Source: Actinomadura sp. BRA 177 (GTDB lineage Bacteria > Actinomycetota > Actinomycetes > Streptosporangiales > Streptosporangiaceae). Taken from it: a stretch of 38,641 nucleotides of DNA. The translations under genes were made by a program, and so were the position numbers. The number at the start of each line of letters is the position of its first letter. The stretch's first letter is position 1. The notes below the pieces were generated by a model. It was not told where the DNA came from and searched no databases. It saw only the letters and a program-made list of their open reading frames with translations. Below are positions 22,989 through 30,569 of this stretch, piece after piece. The DNA lies in the NCBI RefSeq assembly GCF_013372625.1, contig NZ_JABXFD010000340.1, forward strand, positions 1 through 38,641. The letters are read 5' to 3'.

Positions 22989-24287
22989 TCAGGCGCCGGG
23001 GAGGGATAGGTGGCGAGGGTTGGCGACTGTGAGTTTGTCGATGATCGAGGCTCTTACTGCCTCGGTCACCTCGTCCATGCGGGTGTCTAGGCTGCCTTCG
23101 CGGATGGCCTTGGCCAGGTCTGTGTCTGATTCGCAGTTGAGGTTGCGGAGGCGTTGCTCGTGGGCGGCCTTGTGGGTTTCGCCTAGGAGGAGTTCTCGGC
23201 GGGCTATGGCCAGGGCCGCGGCGGCTACTCGGGCGTGGAAGCGTAGGCGGTCGTCGGGTTGGTCTGCCTGGAGGAGGAACGTGCCTACTGCCTCGATGAG
23301 GGCTTGCGCGTCTGGGCGGTCGTGTGGGGGTGTTTCGGTCGGCTGGGCCTTTTCCAAGGGGTCTTGGACGGTTTTGGGTTCGGTTAGGCCCATGGCCAGG
23401 AGTAGGTCGTGTTCCTGTTCGCAGACCTTGCGGCCTAGGACGGCGTACTCGATGGACGGGTCCGAGCCGTTCAGGTAGCGCTCGGCCTGGTGGCGGCACA
23501 GGATCGTCCAGCGGAGGGTGCCGTAGACCTCCCACCAGTGGAGTTCTTCCGGGGTGGGCGGGGTGCCTCCGGCAGAGGCGTAGCCGGCGAGGAGGTCTTC
23601 GCGGGGGCCGAAGCCTCCTACGGGGTGCGGGGAGCCGAAGCGCCAGGCTTTGGTGCAGAGCCAGCCCAGGTCTTCGGCCGGGTCGCCCAGGTGGGTCAGC
23701 TCCCAGTCGAGGACGCCTCGGACGGTGGTGCCGTCGATCATCAGGTTGCCGTTGCGGAAGTCGCCGTGGACGACCGTCCGACGGTCTGAGGCTGGTGGAC
23801 GGTTGTCGTTCAGCCAGCGAAGGGCCAGTTCGACGGCGGGGCGGGGTTCGAAGTTCGTGTAGTGCTCGGTGAGGGCGTCCAGCGGGTCGGCGTCGGGGAG
23901 GTCCGGGACGGGTTGCATCGTGTGGAGGCGGGCCAGGATCGCGCCCAGTTCGCGGGCCAGGCCGGGGCGGTCTTCGCGGAGGAGGCGGCGAGGGATTGTT
24001 TCGCCTGGTAGGCGCTCCATGATCAGGTATGGCGAGCCGGCCAGGTCGTCGCCGTGGTCGGCCAGGGCCGGGACGGGGACGCCGGCGTCGGCGGCCGAGG
24101 CGAGGAGGGCGGCCTCGCGGGCCATCGCGGTCGGGTCGGGTGAACCCGGCGGGTCGCGGCGCAGGATCAGGGCGCGGCCGTCGGCGTCGAACGACCAGGT
24201 CTCGCGGCTGGCGCCGCCGGAGAGGCGGCGCAGGCCGGTGATCTCCGCGTTCAGGCGGGCCGCCAGCGCGGCCTCCACGGCGGTCAT
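22989..24287 (-). CDS. APH-type phosphotransferase fused to a DUF6285-like domain
   Basis: Small-molecule kinase of 432 residues. Residues about 10-300 are an aminoglycoside-phosphotransferase-like domain with a phosphate loop (LSGGASRETWSFD), catalytic loop VVHGDFRNGNLMI and the metal-binding VLDWELTHLGDP. This subclass (HGDFRxxNL...VLDWELxxLGDP) matches the kinase half of ACAD10/ACAD11 and mycobacterial FadE36-type proteins, rather than antibiotic kinases. Residues about 325-432 look like DUF6285 (AQALIEAVGTFLLQ; RFHARVAAAALAIARREL), which in relatives is often a separate gene. The ATG overlaps the NTF2-like gene's stop (ATGA). A longer upstream frame is non-coding. Likely substrate is a hydroxyacyl-CoA. 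Confidence 0.88.
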   Translation of the reverse strand: MTAVEAALAARLNAEITGLRRLSGGASRETWSFDADGRALILRRDPPGSPDPTAMAREAALLASAADAGVPVPALADHGDDLAGSPYLIMERLPGETIPRRLLREDRPGLARELGAILARLHTMQPVPDLPDADPLDALTEHYTNFEPRPAVELALRWLNDNRPPASDRRTVVHGDFRNGNLMIDGTTVRGVLDWELTHLGDPAEDLGWLCTKAWRFGSPHPVGGFGPREDLLAGYASAGGTPPTPEELHWWEVYGTLRWTILCRHQAERYLNGSDPSIEYAVLGRKVCEQEHDLLLAMGLTEPKTVQDPLEKAQPTETPPHDRPDAQALIEAVGTFLLQADQPDDRLRFHARVAAAALAIARRELLLGETHKAAHEQRLRNLNCESDTDLAKAIREGSLDTRMDEVTEAVRASIIDKLTVANPRHLSLPGA

Positions 24288-24673
24288 GCGCGGGCCGCGC
24301 GCTGGGCGGCGGCGAGGTCGCGGAGCGGGTCGCTGCCGCGGCTGTCGGCGTACTCCTCGATGCGCGTGATCCGGCCGTCGGAAATGGTGGCGAACAGGCA
24401 GGTGGGCAGCTCGACCCGTGTTCCGTCGGGGAGGTTTCCGCGCAGGACGTGCCGCTGGACGTAGCCGTCCGGCAAGGGGTCGCGCCGGATCTCCTCGTAG
24501 CGGAAGTCGCGCAGGTTGCGGGACAGCCAGCGGAGGGTGCGGAGGTTGTCGTCGACGTTCTGCTCGGCGGCGTCCCCGTTGTGCCAGATCCGCGCGTCCG
24601 GCGCGTAGATCGCGCGGAGCGCGTCGGTGTCTCCCGAGGTGATGGCGGTCATGAAGCGGTCGGCGAGTTCCAC
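24284..24673 (-). CDS. NTF2-like (SnoaL/limonene-epoxide-hydrolase fold) protein
   Basis: Protein of 129 residues with the cone-shaped NTF2 fold: ADRFMTAITSGDTDALRAIY opening, APDARIWHNGD, and a C-terminal strand pair FATISDGRITRIEEYAD. Members include ketosteroid isomerases and hydrolases, but many have no known catalysis. GTG 24673 has AAGGAG six bases upstream. The stop overlaps the kinase start. It lies 12 bases after the TetR gene, so the three form one operon; function in the pathway is unknown. Confidence 0.85.
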   Translation of the reverse strand: MELADRFMTAITSGDTDALRAIYAPDARIWHNGDAAEQNVDDNLRTLRWLSRNLRDFRYEEIRRDPLPDGYVQRHVLRGNLPDGTRVELPTCLFATISDGRITRIEEYADSRGSDPLRDLAAAQRAARA

Positions 24674-24685
24674 GGATCTCCTTCG

Positions 24686-25300
24686 TCAGGACGGCAGGCC
24701 GAGGGCGCGCACGGTCAGAGTGTCCAGGGTGTCCAGGAGGCGGTCGGTGCCCGGGGGGTCGTTGCCCTGGACGAGCCACAGGTACAGCGAATGGTCCACC
24801 ATCGCGGCGAGGGCGCGGGAGGCCATCTCCGCGTCGAGGTCGGACGGGACGAACCCCGCGCGCTGCCAGCGGGCGATCGCCTTCGCGGAGCGTTCCGCCG
24901 AGGCGGCGCGGTGCTTGCGCCGCAACTCCTGGAACTCGGCGTTGAACGTCGCGACCTGCTCGATGATCGCCATCATCTTCGCGTTCCGCAGATACGCCTC
25001 GTAGTAGGCGCGGTTGGCGCGGCGGATGCGCGCGGCCGGGGCCGGCCCGGCGGACGGGACGAGGTCATGGTCCGTCATGTCCGCGAACAGGCGGTCCGCG
25101 ACCTCCAGGAACACCGCCTCCTTCGACGGGAAGTAGGTGTAGAAGGACCCGTAGGCGACACGGGCGTGCCGGGTGATGTGCGCGACGCGGGTCTCCAGGA
25201 AGCCGTGCTCCTCGAAGACCTCGCGGGCGGCCGTGAGGAGACGCTCCCTGGTCCGGGCGCCGCGTTCGGTGAGCGGCTGGCCGCCGGGATCGTCCCGCAT
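24686..25300 (-). CDS. TetR-family transcriptional regulator
   Basis: Regulator of 204 residues. The N-terminal helix-turn-helix is TRERLLTAAREVFEEHGFLE, then ITRHARVAYGSFYTYFPSKEAVF (about residues 17-58). The C-terminal ligand-binding domain is helical and ends RALGLPS. ATG 25300 has AAAGGA nine bases upstream. It is divergent from the acyl-CoA ligase operon; the 78-base intergenic region contains the palindromic TGACAATCCGATGTCA, a likely operator. The ligand is probably a CoA ester of the pathway substrate, as for many TetR proteins next to acyl-CoA genes. Confidence 0.93.
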   Translation of the reverse strand: MRDDPGGQPLTERGARTRERLLTAAREVFEEHGFLETRVAHITRHARVAYGSFYTYFPSKEAVFLEVADRLFADMTDHDLVPSAGPAPAARIRRANRAYYEAYLRNAKMMAIIEQVATFNAEFQELRRKHRAASAERSAKAIARWQRAGFVPSDLDAEMASRALAAMVDHSLYLWLVQGNDPPGTDRLLDTLDTLTVRALGLPS

Positions 25301-25328
25301 CGCGTGGTTCCTTTCGCCCGGGGGGTGT

Positions 25329-25344
25329 TGACAATCCGATGTCA
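25329..25344. promoter_or_regulatory. Candidate TetR operator
   Basis: TGACAATCCGATGTCA is an interrupted palindrome with arms TGACA and TGTCA, in the 78-base region between the divergent TetR gene and the acyl-CoA ligase. TGACTGTCA, a related element, occurs at 25380-25388, overlapping the ligase start. Function is inferred from position and symmetry. Confidence 0.5.
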
Positions 25345-25378
25345 GGAGGAACAGTATCCGAGCATCGAGGAAATTGAT

Positions 25379-26929
25379 ATGACTGTCAAGTCAACTTCCA
25401 GGGGGCCGTATGGCGAGGCGTCCATGCTGATCAACGACATCGTCGAGTACGCGGCGCGCAAGCATCCCGAGCGCGCCGCCGTCCTGTTCGAGCACCGCGA
25501 GATCACGTTCGCCCAGCTCAGGGACAATGTCCGGCGCACGGCGAACGCGCTGCTGACGGTCGCCGAGCCGGGCGACCGGGTGGCCGTGCTGTCCGGGAAC
25601 CGTCCTGAATACTTCGATCTGTACTACGGCGTCCCGGCGGCCGGGATGGCGCTGACCTTCCTCAACCACCGGCTCCACCCGTCCGAGATCGCGGGCCTCG
25701 TCGACCACGCGCAGGCGTCGGTGCTGCTCGTGAGCAGCGAGTACGTCGAGGCGATGGCCGCGCTCCGCGACGCGATGCCGTCGGTGAAGGTCGTCCTGAA
25801 CCTGGACGACGACTACCTCGACCTGGTCGGGCAGGCGCCCGCCACCGAGCCGCCGCGCGTGGACGAGGACTCCGTCGCCTGGCTCGTCTACACCAGCGGG
25901 ACGACCGGCACGCCCAAGGGCGTCATGCTCAGCCACCGCAACCTGGTCACCGGCGTGATCAGCTCGGTCGCGCACTGGGAGATCCCGGACGCGACGCGGT
26001 TCCTGTTCTGCTTCCCGCTCTGCCACGTCGGCGGCTACACGGCCGTCGTGTACCACCTGCGGGCGGCCACGGTCGGGATCGTCCGGTCCTACGACAACGA
26101 CACGTTCCTGCGGCTGGTCGCCGACTGGAAGATCACGCAGACGGGCCTCGCGCCGACGATGATCGCGTTCCTGCTCTCGCATCGCGGGATCGAGAAGCAT
26201 GATCTCGGCACGCTGGAGGCGATCGGGTACGGCGCGTCCGCGATCCCGGCCGAGGTGCTGCGCCGCGGGATGGACGTCCTCGGCTGCGACTTCTACCAGG
26301 GCATGGGGATGAGCGAGCTGGGCGGCAACATCCTGCACTTCGGGATCGCCGAGCACCGCCGCGCCGCCGCCGGGGAGACGCACCTGCTCGCCGCCGCCGG
26401 CCGCGTCATGGACCTCGCCGACGTCCGCGTCGTGGACGAGGACTTCCGGGACGTCCAGGACGGCGAGCCCGGCGAGATGGTCGTCCGCTGCGACCAGGTG
26501 ATGCGCGGCTACTGGCGCGAGCCCGAACTGACCGCCGCCGCGTTCCGGGACGGCTGGTTCCGCACCGGCGACGTCGTCCGGCGGGACGCGGAGGGCATGG
26601 TCTACATCGTCGACCGCATCAAGGACATGATCATCACGGGCGGGGAGAACGTGGCGTCCCGCGAGGTCGAGCAGGTGCTGTACCGGCATCCGGCGATCGC
26701 GGACGCGGCCGTGTTCGGCGTCCCCGACCCGCGCTGGGGCGAGGCGGTCTGCGCGGCCGTCGTGGCGCGCGAGGCGCTGGACGCGGACGACGTGATCGCG
26801 TTCGCCCGCGAGCATCTCGGCGGCTACAAGGTGCCGCGCCGCATCGAGTTCGTCGGCGAACTTCCCCGCAACGTCGCCGGCAAGGTCCTGAAACGCGACC
26901 TGCGATCCCGATTCAAGGAGGTCTCATGA
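25379..26929 (+). CDS. Acyl-CoA synthetase (AMP-forming)
   Basis: Adenylate-forming ligase of 516 residues that activates a carboxylic acid to its CoA ester, the first step of this catabolic operon. The P-loop YTSGTTGTPKG is at 171-181, YQGMGMSELGG and GWFRTGDVVR mark the later core motifs, and KVPRRIEFVGELPRNVAGKV is the C-terminal A10 lysine region. ATG 25379 has GAGG eight bases upstream; ATG 25424 is another possible start. Its stop overlaps the VOC gene by four bases (ATGA). The sequence resembles medium/long-chain and cyclic-acid ligases, so the substrate cannot be fixed. Confidence 0.92.
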   Translation: MTVKSTSRGPYGEASMLINDIVEYAARKHPERAAVLFEHREITFAQLRDNVRRTANALLTVAEPGDRVAVLSGNRPEYFDLYYGVPAAGMALTFLNHRLHPSEIAGLVDHAQASVLLVSSEYVEAMAALRDAMPSVKVVLNLDDDYLDLVGQAPATEPPRVDEDSVAWLVYTSGTTGTPKGVMLSHRNLVTGVISSVAHWEIPDATRFLFCFPLCHVGGYTAVVYHLRAATVGIVRSYDNDTFLRLVADWKITQTGLAPTMIAFLLSHRGIEKHDLGTLEAIGYGASAIPAEVLRRGMDVLGCDFYQGMGMSELGGNILHFGIAEHRRAAAGETHLLAAAGRVMDLADVRVVDEDFRDVQDGEPGEMVVRCDQVMRGYWREPELTAAAFRDGWFRTGDVVRRDAEGMVYIVDRIKDMIITGGENVASREVEQVLYRHPAIADAAVFGVPDPRWGEAVCAAVVAREALDADDVIAFAREHLGGYKVPRRIEFVGELPRNVAGKVLKRDLRSRFKEVS

Positions 26930-27501
26930 GCAACACCGAGTTCGAACTCGGCGGAATCAACCATCTGGCGCTCGTGTCGTCCGACATGAAGCGCACCATC
27001 GACTTCTACTCCGGCGTCCTCGGAATGCCGCTCATCAAGACGCTGGACCTGCCCGGCGACATGGGCCAGCATTTCTTCTTCGACTGCGGCGGCGGCGACT
27101 GCGTGGCGTTCTTCTGGTTCCCGAACTCGCCGGACGGCGTCCCCGGGATCTCCGCCCCGGCCGGACGCCCGGAGCAGGGCGAACTCGTCAGCGCGGTCGG
27201 GTCGATGAACCACGTCGCCTTCCACGTCCCGCCCGAGAAGTTCGAGGAGTACCGGAAGCGGCTCAAGGAGAAGGGCGTCACGGTCAGCCCCATCCTGAAC
27301 CACGACGACAGCCCGGCGACCGTCGCCAGTGAAATGCACGACGGGGTGTTCGTCCGCTCCTTCTACTTCCAGGACCCGGACGGAATCCTCCTCGAATTCG
27401 CCTGCTGGACCCGGACGTTCGACGAATCCGACGTCTCCCACGAACCCAAGACCGACGCCGACCGCACCGCCCCGAAGGAGCAGCATGCCCCGACTGCGTG
27501 A
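26926..27501 (+). CDS. VOC-superfamily protein (glyoxalase/dioxygenase fold)
   Basis: Protein of 191 residues with two beta-alpha-beta-beta-beta modules. Likely metal ligands are His13 (INHLALVSSD), a His in NHVAFHVPP, and Glu in PDGILLEFACW. These fit an Fe(II)/Mn(II) extradiol dioxygenase-like or isomerase role, not the glyoxalase dimer arrangement in particular. A polar tail (KTDADRTAPKEQ) runs beyond the fold. The ATG at 26926 overlaps the ligase stop; the tail overlaps the next gene by 17 bases. Confidence 0.85.
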   Translation: MSNTEFELGGINHLALVSSDMKRTIDFYSGVLGMPLIKTLDLPGDMGQHFFFDCGGGDCVAFFWFPNSPDGVPGISAPAGRPEQGELVSAVGSMNHVAFHVPPEKFEEYRKRLKEKGVTVSPILNHDDSPATVASEMHDGVFVRSFYFQDPDGILLEFACWTRTFDESDVSHEPKTDADRTAPKEQHAPTA

Positions 27502-28126
27502 GGTTCCCCGCGCCGAAGTCACCGACGAGCGCATCCTCTTCTTCTACGACAAACTCTTCGCACCCGACCGCGACCCGGCCGTCGACCACGGCACCGCGAC
27601 CGGCTCGCCCGGCGACTGGTGGACGGTGTTCGCCCAGTCCCCCGACGTGTTCCGGCACGCCGTCCGCGGCTTCTCGCTCTACCGGAACGCCGACCTCGAC
27701 CCCGTGCTGCGCGAACTGGGCCAGTGCCGGGCGGGCTGGGCGCGCGGCAGCCAGTTCGTGTTCTCCCAGCACTGCAAGCAGATGCGCGCCCTCGGAATGG
27801 ACGAGGCGAAAATCGAGTCCATTCCCCATTGGCAGACGGCCGACTGCTATTCACCCCTGGAACGAGCGGTCCTCGCCTACACCGACTGCCTCGTCCTGGA
27901 CGGCGGCCGCACACCTGACGCGGTATTCGAGAAGCTCAAGGAGCACCTCTCCGACAAGGAGATCCTGCAGCTCACCTACATCACCTGCATGTACGACATG
28001 CACGCGACGATGTCCCGCGCGCTCCGCCTGGAATTCGACGACCGTCCCGAGCCGATCACCGAGGTCGCGGCGCCCGAGGGCTACGGCAACCGCGACATCT
28101 CGGCCGACCTGTCCGGGGAGCGCTGA
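27485..28126 (+). CDS. Carboxymuconolactone-decarboxylase-family protein
   Basis: Helical protein of 213 residues of the CMD/AhpD superfamily (LYRNADLDPVLRELGQCRAG; SQFVFSQHCKQMRALG; YSPLERAVLAYTDCLV; LSDKEILQLTYITCMYDM). The AhpD redox pair CxxC is replaced: only SQFVFSQHC remains, so it is not a standard alkylhydroperoxidase. CMD members decarboxylate or isomerise lactones, which fits a pathway with a downstream lactonase. ATG 27485 has AAGGAG four to five bases upstream. The stop overlaps the dehydrogenase start (TGATG). Confidence 0.83.
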   Translation: MPRLREVPRAEVTDERILFFYDKLFAPDRDPAVDHGTATGSPGDWWTVFAQSPDVFRHAVRGFSLYRNADLDPVLRELGQCRAGWARGSQFVFSQHCKQMRALGMDEAKIESIPHWQTADCYSPLERAVLAYTDCLVLDGGRTPDAVFEKLKEHLSDKEILQLTYITCMYDMHATMSRALRLEFDDRPEPITEVAAPEGYGNRDISADLSGER

Positions 28127-29295
28127 TGCTCTTCCCCGTGCCCGACCGGGTCCGCGACGTCCGGGACGCCGTGCACGCCTTCATCACCGAACGCGTCGAA
28201 CCGGCCGAAACCGCCCTCAACGCCGGCGACCGCGAGAAACTCCGGCAACTCCGCGAGGAGGCGAAGGCCGAGGGCCTCTGGGCGCTCGGCCACCCGACCG
28301 AACTCGGCGGCGGCGGCCTGCCGTTCCTCGACTACGTCTACGTCAACGAGGTGCAGGGACGCAGCGAATGGGGCCAGCTCGCCCTGGGCACGTTCACCCT
28401 CCAGGACTCGCTGATGCTGCACAAGTACGCGAGCCCCCGCTGGCGTGAGCGCTACCTGGCCCCGATGGTCGCCGGCGAGGTCTCCCCGAGCTTCGCCATG
28501 ACCGAACCCGATTACGCGGGCTCAGACCCCACCCAACTCCAGACAAAGGCCGTCCTGGACGGCGACCACTGGGTCATCAGCGGCCGCAAATGGTTCACCA
28601 CAGGCGCCGCCCAAGCCGCCTACACAACGGTCATGTGCCGCACCGAGCCCGAGGGCACGCCCCCGCACCGCTCGTTCAGCATGATCGTCGTCCCGACCGA
28701 CACACCGGGATACCGAATCGTCCGGGAAACACCCGTCCTGGGCATCAACGGCGGCCACTACGAAGTCGCCTACGACGACGTCCGCGTCCCGGCCGACAAC
28801 CTGCTCGGCCCGCGCGGCCACGGCTTCGTCATCGCCCAGGACCGCCTGGGCCCCGGCCGCATCTTCCACTGCATGCGCTGGCTGGGCCAGGCCCAGCGCG
28901 CCTTCGAACTGATGTGCGCCCGCCTGGGCACCCGAGTCGCCTTCGGCGAGCCGCTCTCCGCGAAGCAGCTCATGCAACAGCACGTCTTCGACTCCTACAC
29001 CGAGATCCAGTCGTCCCGCCTCCTCACCCTCCAGGCCGCCGAGCAGATCGACGCGGGCAGCCATAGCCTTGGGGCGAATGCACGCATCGAGATCGGCGCC
29101 ATCAAGGTCGTCGGCGCCCGCATGCTGCACAACGTCATCGACCGGGCCGTCCAGGTCCACGGCGCCGCCGGCCTCACCGACGACACGCCCCTCTCCCGCA
29201 TGTACCGCCACGCCCGCGAGGCCCGCGTCTACGACGGCCCGGACGAGGTCCACATCCAGAGCACCGCCCGCCGCATCCTCCGCGAGATGGCCTGA
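28126..29295 (+). CDS. Acyl-CoA dehydrogenase (ACAD10/11-like)
   Basis: Flavoprotein of 389 residues with the ACAD fold: PSFAMTEPDYAGSDPTQLQ and WVISGRKWFTTGA (FAD/substrate region), DRLGPGRIFHCMRWLGQAQRA, and the terminal YDGPDEVHIQSTARRIL. The end motif YDGPDEVH (369-376) replaces the usual YEGTxE(I/V) catalytic loop and matches ACAD10/ACAD11 and related bacterial enzymes. In animals those fuse to an APH-type kinase and act on 4-hydroxyacyl-CoAs through a phosphorylated intermediate. Here the kinase is a divergent gene 1.9 kb to 5 kb away. Start ATG 28126 overlaps the CMD stop. Confidence 0.88.
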   Translation: MLFPVPDRVRDVRDAVHAFITERVEPAETALNAGDREKLRQLREEAKAEGLWALGHPTELGGGGLPFLDYVYVNEVQGRSEWGQLALGTFTLQDSLMLHKYASPRWRERYLAPMVAGEVSPSFAMTEPDYAGSDPTQLQTKAVLDGDHWVISGRKWFTTGAAQAAYTTVMCRTEPEGTPPHRSFSMIVVPTDTPGYRIVRETPVLGINGGHYEVAYDDVRVPADNLLGPRGHGFVIAQDRLGPGRIFHCMRWLGQAQRAFELMCARLGTRVAFGEPLSAKQLMQQHVFDSYTEIQSSRLLTLQAAEQIDAGSHSLGANARIEIGAIKVVGARMLHNVIDRAVQVHGAAGLTDDTPLSRMYRHAREARVYDGPDEVHIQSTARRILREMA

Positions 29296-29337
29296 CCCTC
29301 AGATCGCTGCTGGGGGTCCAGGCATGAAGGAAAGAGA

Positions 29338-30261
29338 TTGAAGATCACCAAGCTGGCCGACGGCCTGATGTTCCCGGAAGGACCGACCGTCCTCCCCAAC
29401 GGCGACGTTCTGGTCGTCGAGCTGCACCGCGGCACCCTGACCCGCGTCAGGCCGGACGGCACCACGTCCATCGCCGCCGAAACGGGCGGCGGCCCGAACG
29501 GCTCGGCACTGGGCCCGGACGGACGCGTCTACATCGCCAACTCCGGCGGCCTCAACCGCTTCGAGGTCGGCGGCTTCGTCTTCGCCGGCGGCATCCCGGA
29601 CGACTACAAGAGCGGCAGCATCCAGGCCGTCGACCTCTCCGACGGCTCGGTCGAGACCCTCTACTCCGACGGCCTGCGCGGCCCCAACGACCTCGTCATC
29701 GACGCCCACGGCGGCATCTACTTCACCGACTACGGCAAGAGCGACGGCGTCACCGGCGACAAGGGCCGCCTCTTCTACGCCGAACCGGACGGCTCGTCCA
29801 TCGAAATGATCGCCGCCGGCATGGAGGGCCCCAACGGCATCGGCCTGTCTCCCGACGGCAAGCGCCTCTACGTCAGCGAGACCTACACGGCCCGCGTCTG
29901 GTGGTGGGACGTCACCGCCCCCGGCGAGATCAAGGGCGGCAGGTCACTCGGCGGCTCGGGCGGCGGCAACTTCCTCTACACGGCCCCCGACTACACCAAT
30001 TTCGACTCCCTGGGCGTGGACGGCCACGGCAATGTCTGCGTCGCCTCCATGGTCCACGCAGGCATCTCGATCGTCAGCCCCAAGGGCGACCTGGTCCGCT
30101 TCGTGGACATCAACGTCGACAACGACCCGGGCATCACCAACATCACCTGGGGCGGCGAGGACATGCGAACCGCCTACGTGACCGCCTCCAGCACCGGCCA
30201 GCTCCTCAAGATCGAGAACTGGCCCCACCCCGGCCTGGTCCTCAACCACGCCACGGCCTAG
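29338..30261 (+). CDS. SMP-30/gluconolactonase/LRE-family lactonase
   Basis: Six-bladed beta-propeller hydrolase of 307 residues. Conserved features include LADGLMFPEGPTVLPNGDV (first metal Glu), GGPNGSALGPDGRVYIANSGG, GLRGPNDLVIDAHGGIYFTDY (Asn/Asp metal ligands) and GIGLSPDGKRLYVSET. A divalent metal in the central cavity hydrolyses lactones. TTG 29338 has AAGGAAAGAG upstream, a strong ribosome site. It is the last gene of the ligase operon, 42 bases after the dehydrogenase, and its stop shares CTAG with the convergent sepF-like gene. A lactone step would fit the CMD-like neighbour and 4-hydroxy acids, which readily lactonise. Confidence 0.88.
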   Translation: MKITKLADGLMFPEGPTVLPNGDVLVVELHRGTLTRVRPDGTTSIAAETGGGPNGSALGPDGRVYIANSGGLNRFEVGGFVFAGGIPDDYKSGSIQAVDLSDGSVETLYSDGLRGPNDLVIDAHGGIYFTDYGKSDGVTGDKGRLFYAEPDGSSIEMIAAGMEGPNGIGLSPDGKRLYVSETYTARVWWWDVTAPGEIKGGRSLGGSGGGNFLYTAPDYTNFDSLGVDGHGNVCVASMVHAGISIVSPKGDLVRFVDINVDNDPGITNITWGGEDMRTAYVTASSTGQLLKIENWPHPGLVLNHATA

Positions 30262-30464
30262 GGCTGGAGGAGGAAGAGCTTTCGGTCGACGCGGTCGAGG
30301 GCGCCGCCGCGGCCGAAGACGAGGCCGGTCGCGAAGTCGACCAGCTGCTTGGCCTCGGCGTCCGGCAGGTCGGTCAGGTCCATGAGGACGGGCACGCCCT
30401 TGCGGAAGAAGTGCCCGACGTACAAGACCTCGTTGTAGTTCTGGGGACGCAGCGACTTGACCAC
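30258..30464 (-). CDS. Short SepF-like cell-division protein
   Basis: Protein of 68 residues containing just the SepF core domain: RPQNYNEVLYVGHFFRKG, VPVLMDLTDLPDAEAKQLVDF, GLVFGRGGALDRVDRKLFLL. Full SepF is about 130-220 residues with an N-terminal amphipathic membrane-targeting helix and a linker; both are absent. It could be a SepF paralogue of the SflA/SflB kind that tunes Z-ring assembly in Streptomyces. The GTG start at 30464 lacks a clear ribosome site and no longer coding frame is seen upstream. FtsZ and the dcw cluster are not nearby. Confidence 0.8.
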   Translation of the reverse strand: MVKSLRPQNYNEVLYVGHFFRKGVPVLMDLTDLPDAEAKQLVDFATGLVFGRGGALDRVDRKLFLLQP

Positions 30465-30522
30465 CGTGCCAGTCTGCCCGTCTCCCGCCCGAGGTCAAGG
30501 GCCGGCATGTCCTCGGGAGGAC

Positions 30523-30554
30523 GTCAGGAGGGCTTGACGTCAGGGAGCCTTGAC
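30523..30554 (+). repeat. Two tandem 16-bp repeats upstream of the HTH gene
   Basis: GTCAGGAGGGCTTGAC (30523-30538) and GTCAGGGAGCCTTGAC (30539-30554) match at 13 of 16 positions, and each is itself roughly palindromic (GTCA at one end, TGAC at the other). They lie 15 bases before the ATG of the HTH protein gene. Likely operator sites, perhaps for the encoded protein. Position-based inference. Confidence 0.4.
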
Positions 30555-30569
30555 GCGCATGCTCGGGGC

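Noticed and set aside
22989..24287. Antibiotic (aminoglycoside) resistance kinase
   Set aside because: The catalytic loop and neighbours fit the ACAD10/11-associated kinase subclass; nothing points to drug modification.
24449..25378. N-terminal extension of the acyl-CoA ligase by about 310 codons
   Set aside because: Lies over the NTF2-like and TetR genes on the other strand and shows no domain; ATG 25379 gives the normal family length.
27485..28126. AhpD-type alkylhydroperoxidase
   Set aside because: The CxxC redox pair is missing (SQFVFSQHC), so only the wider CMD superfamily can be claimed.
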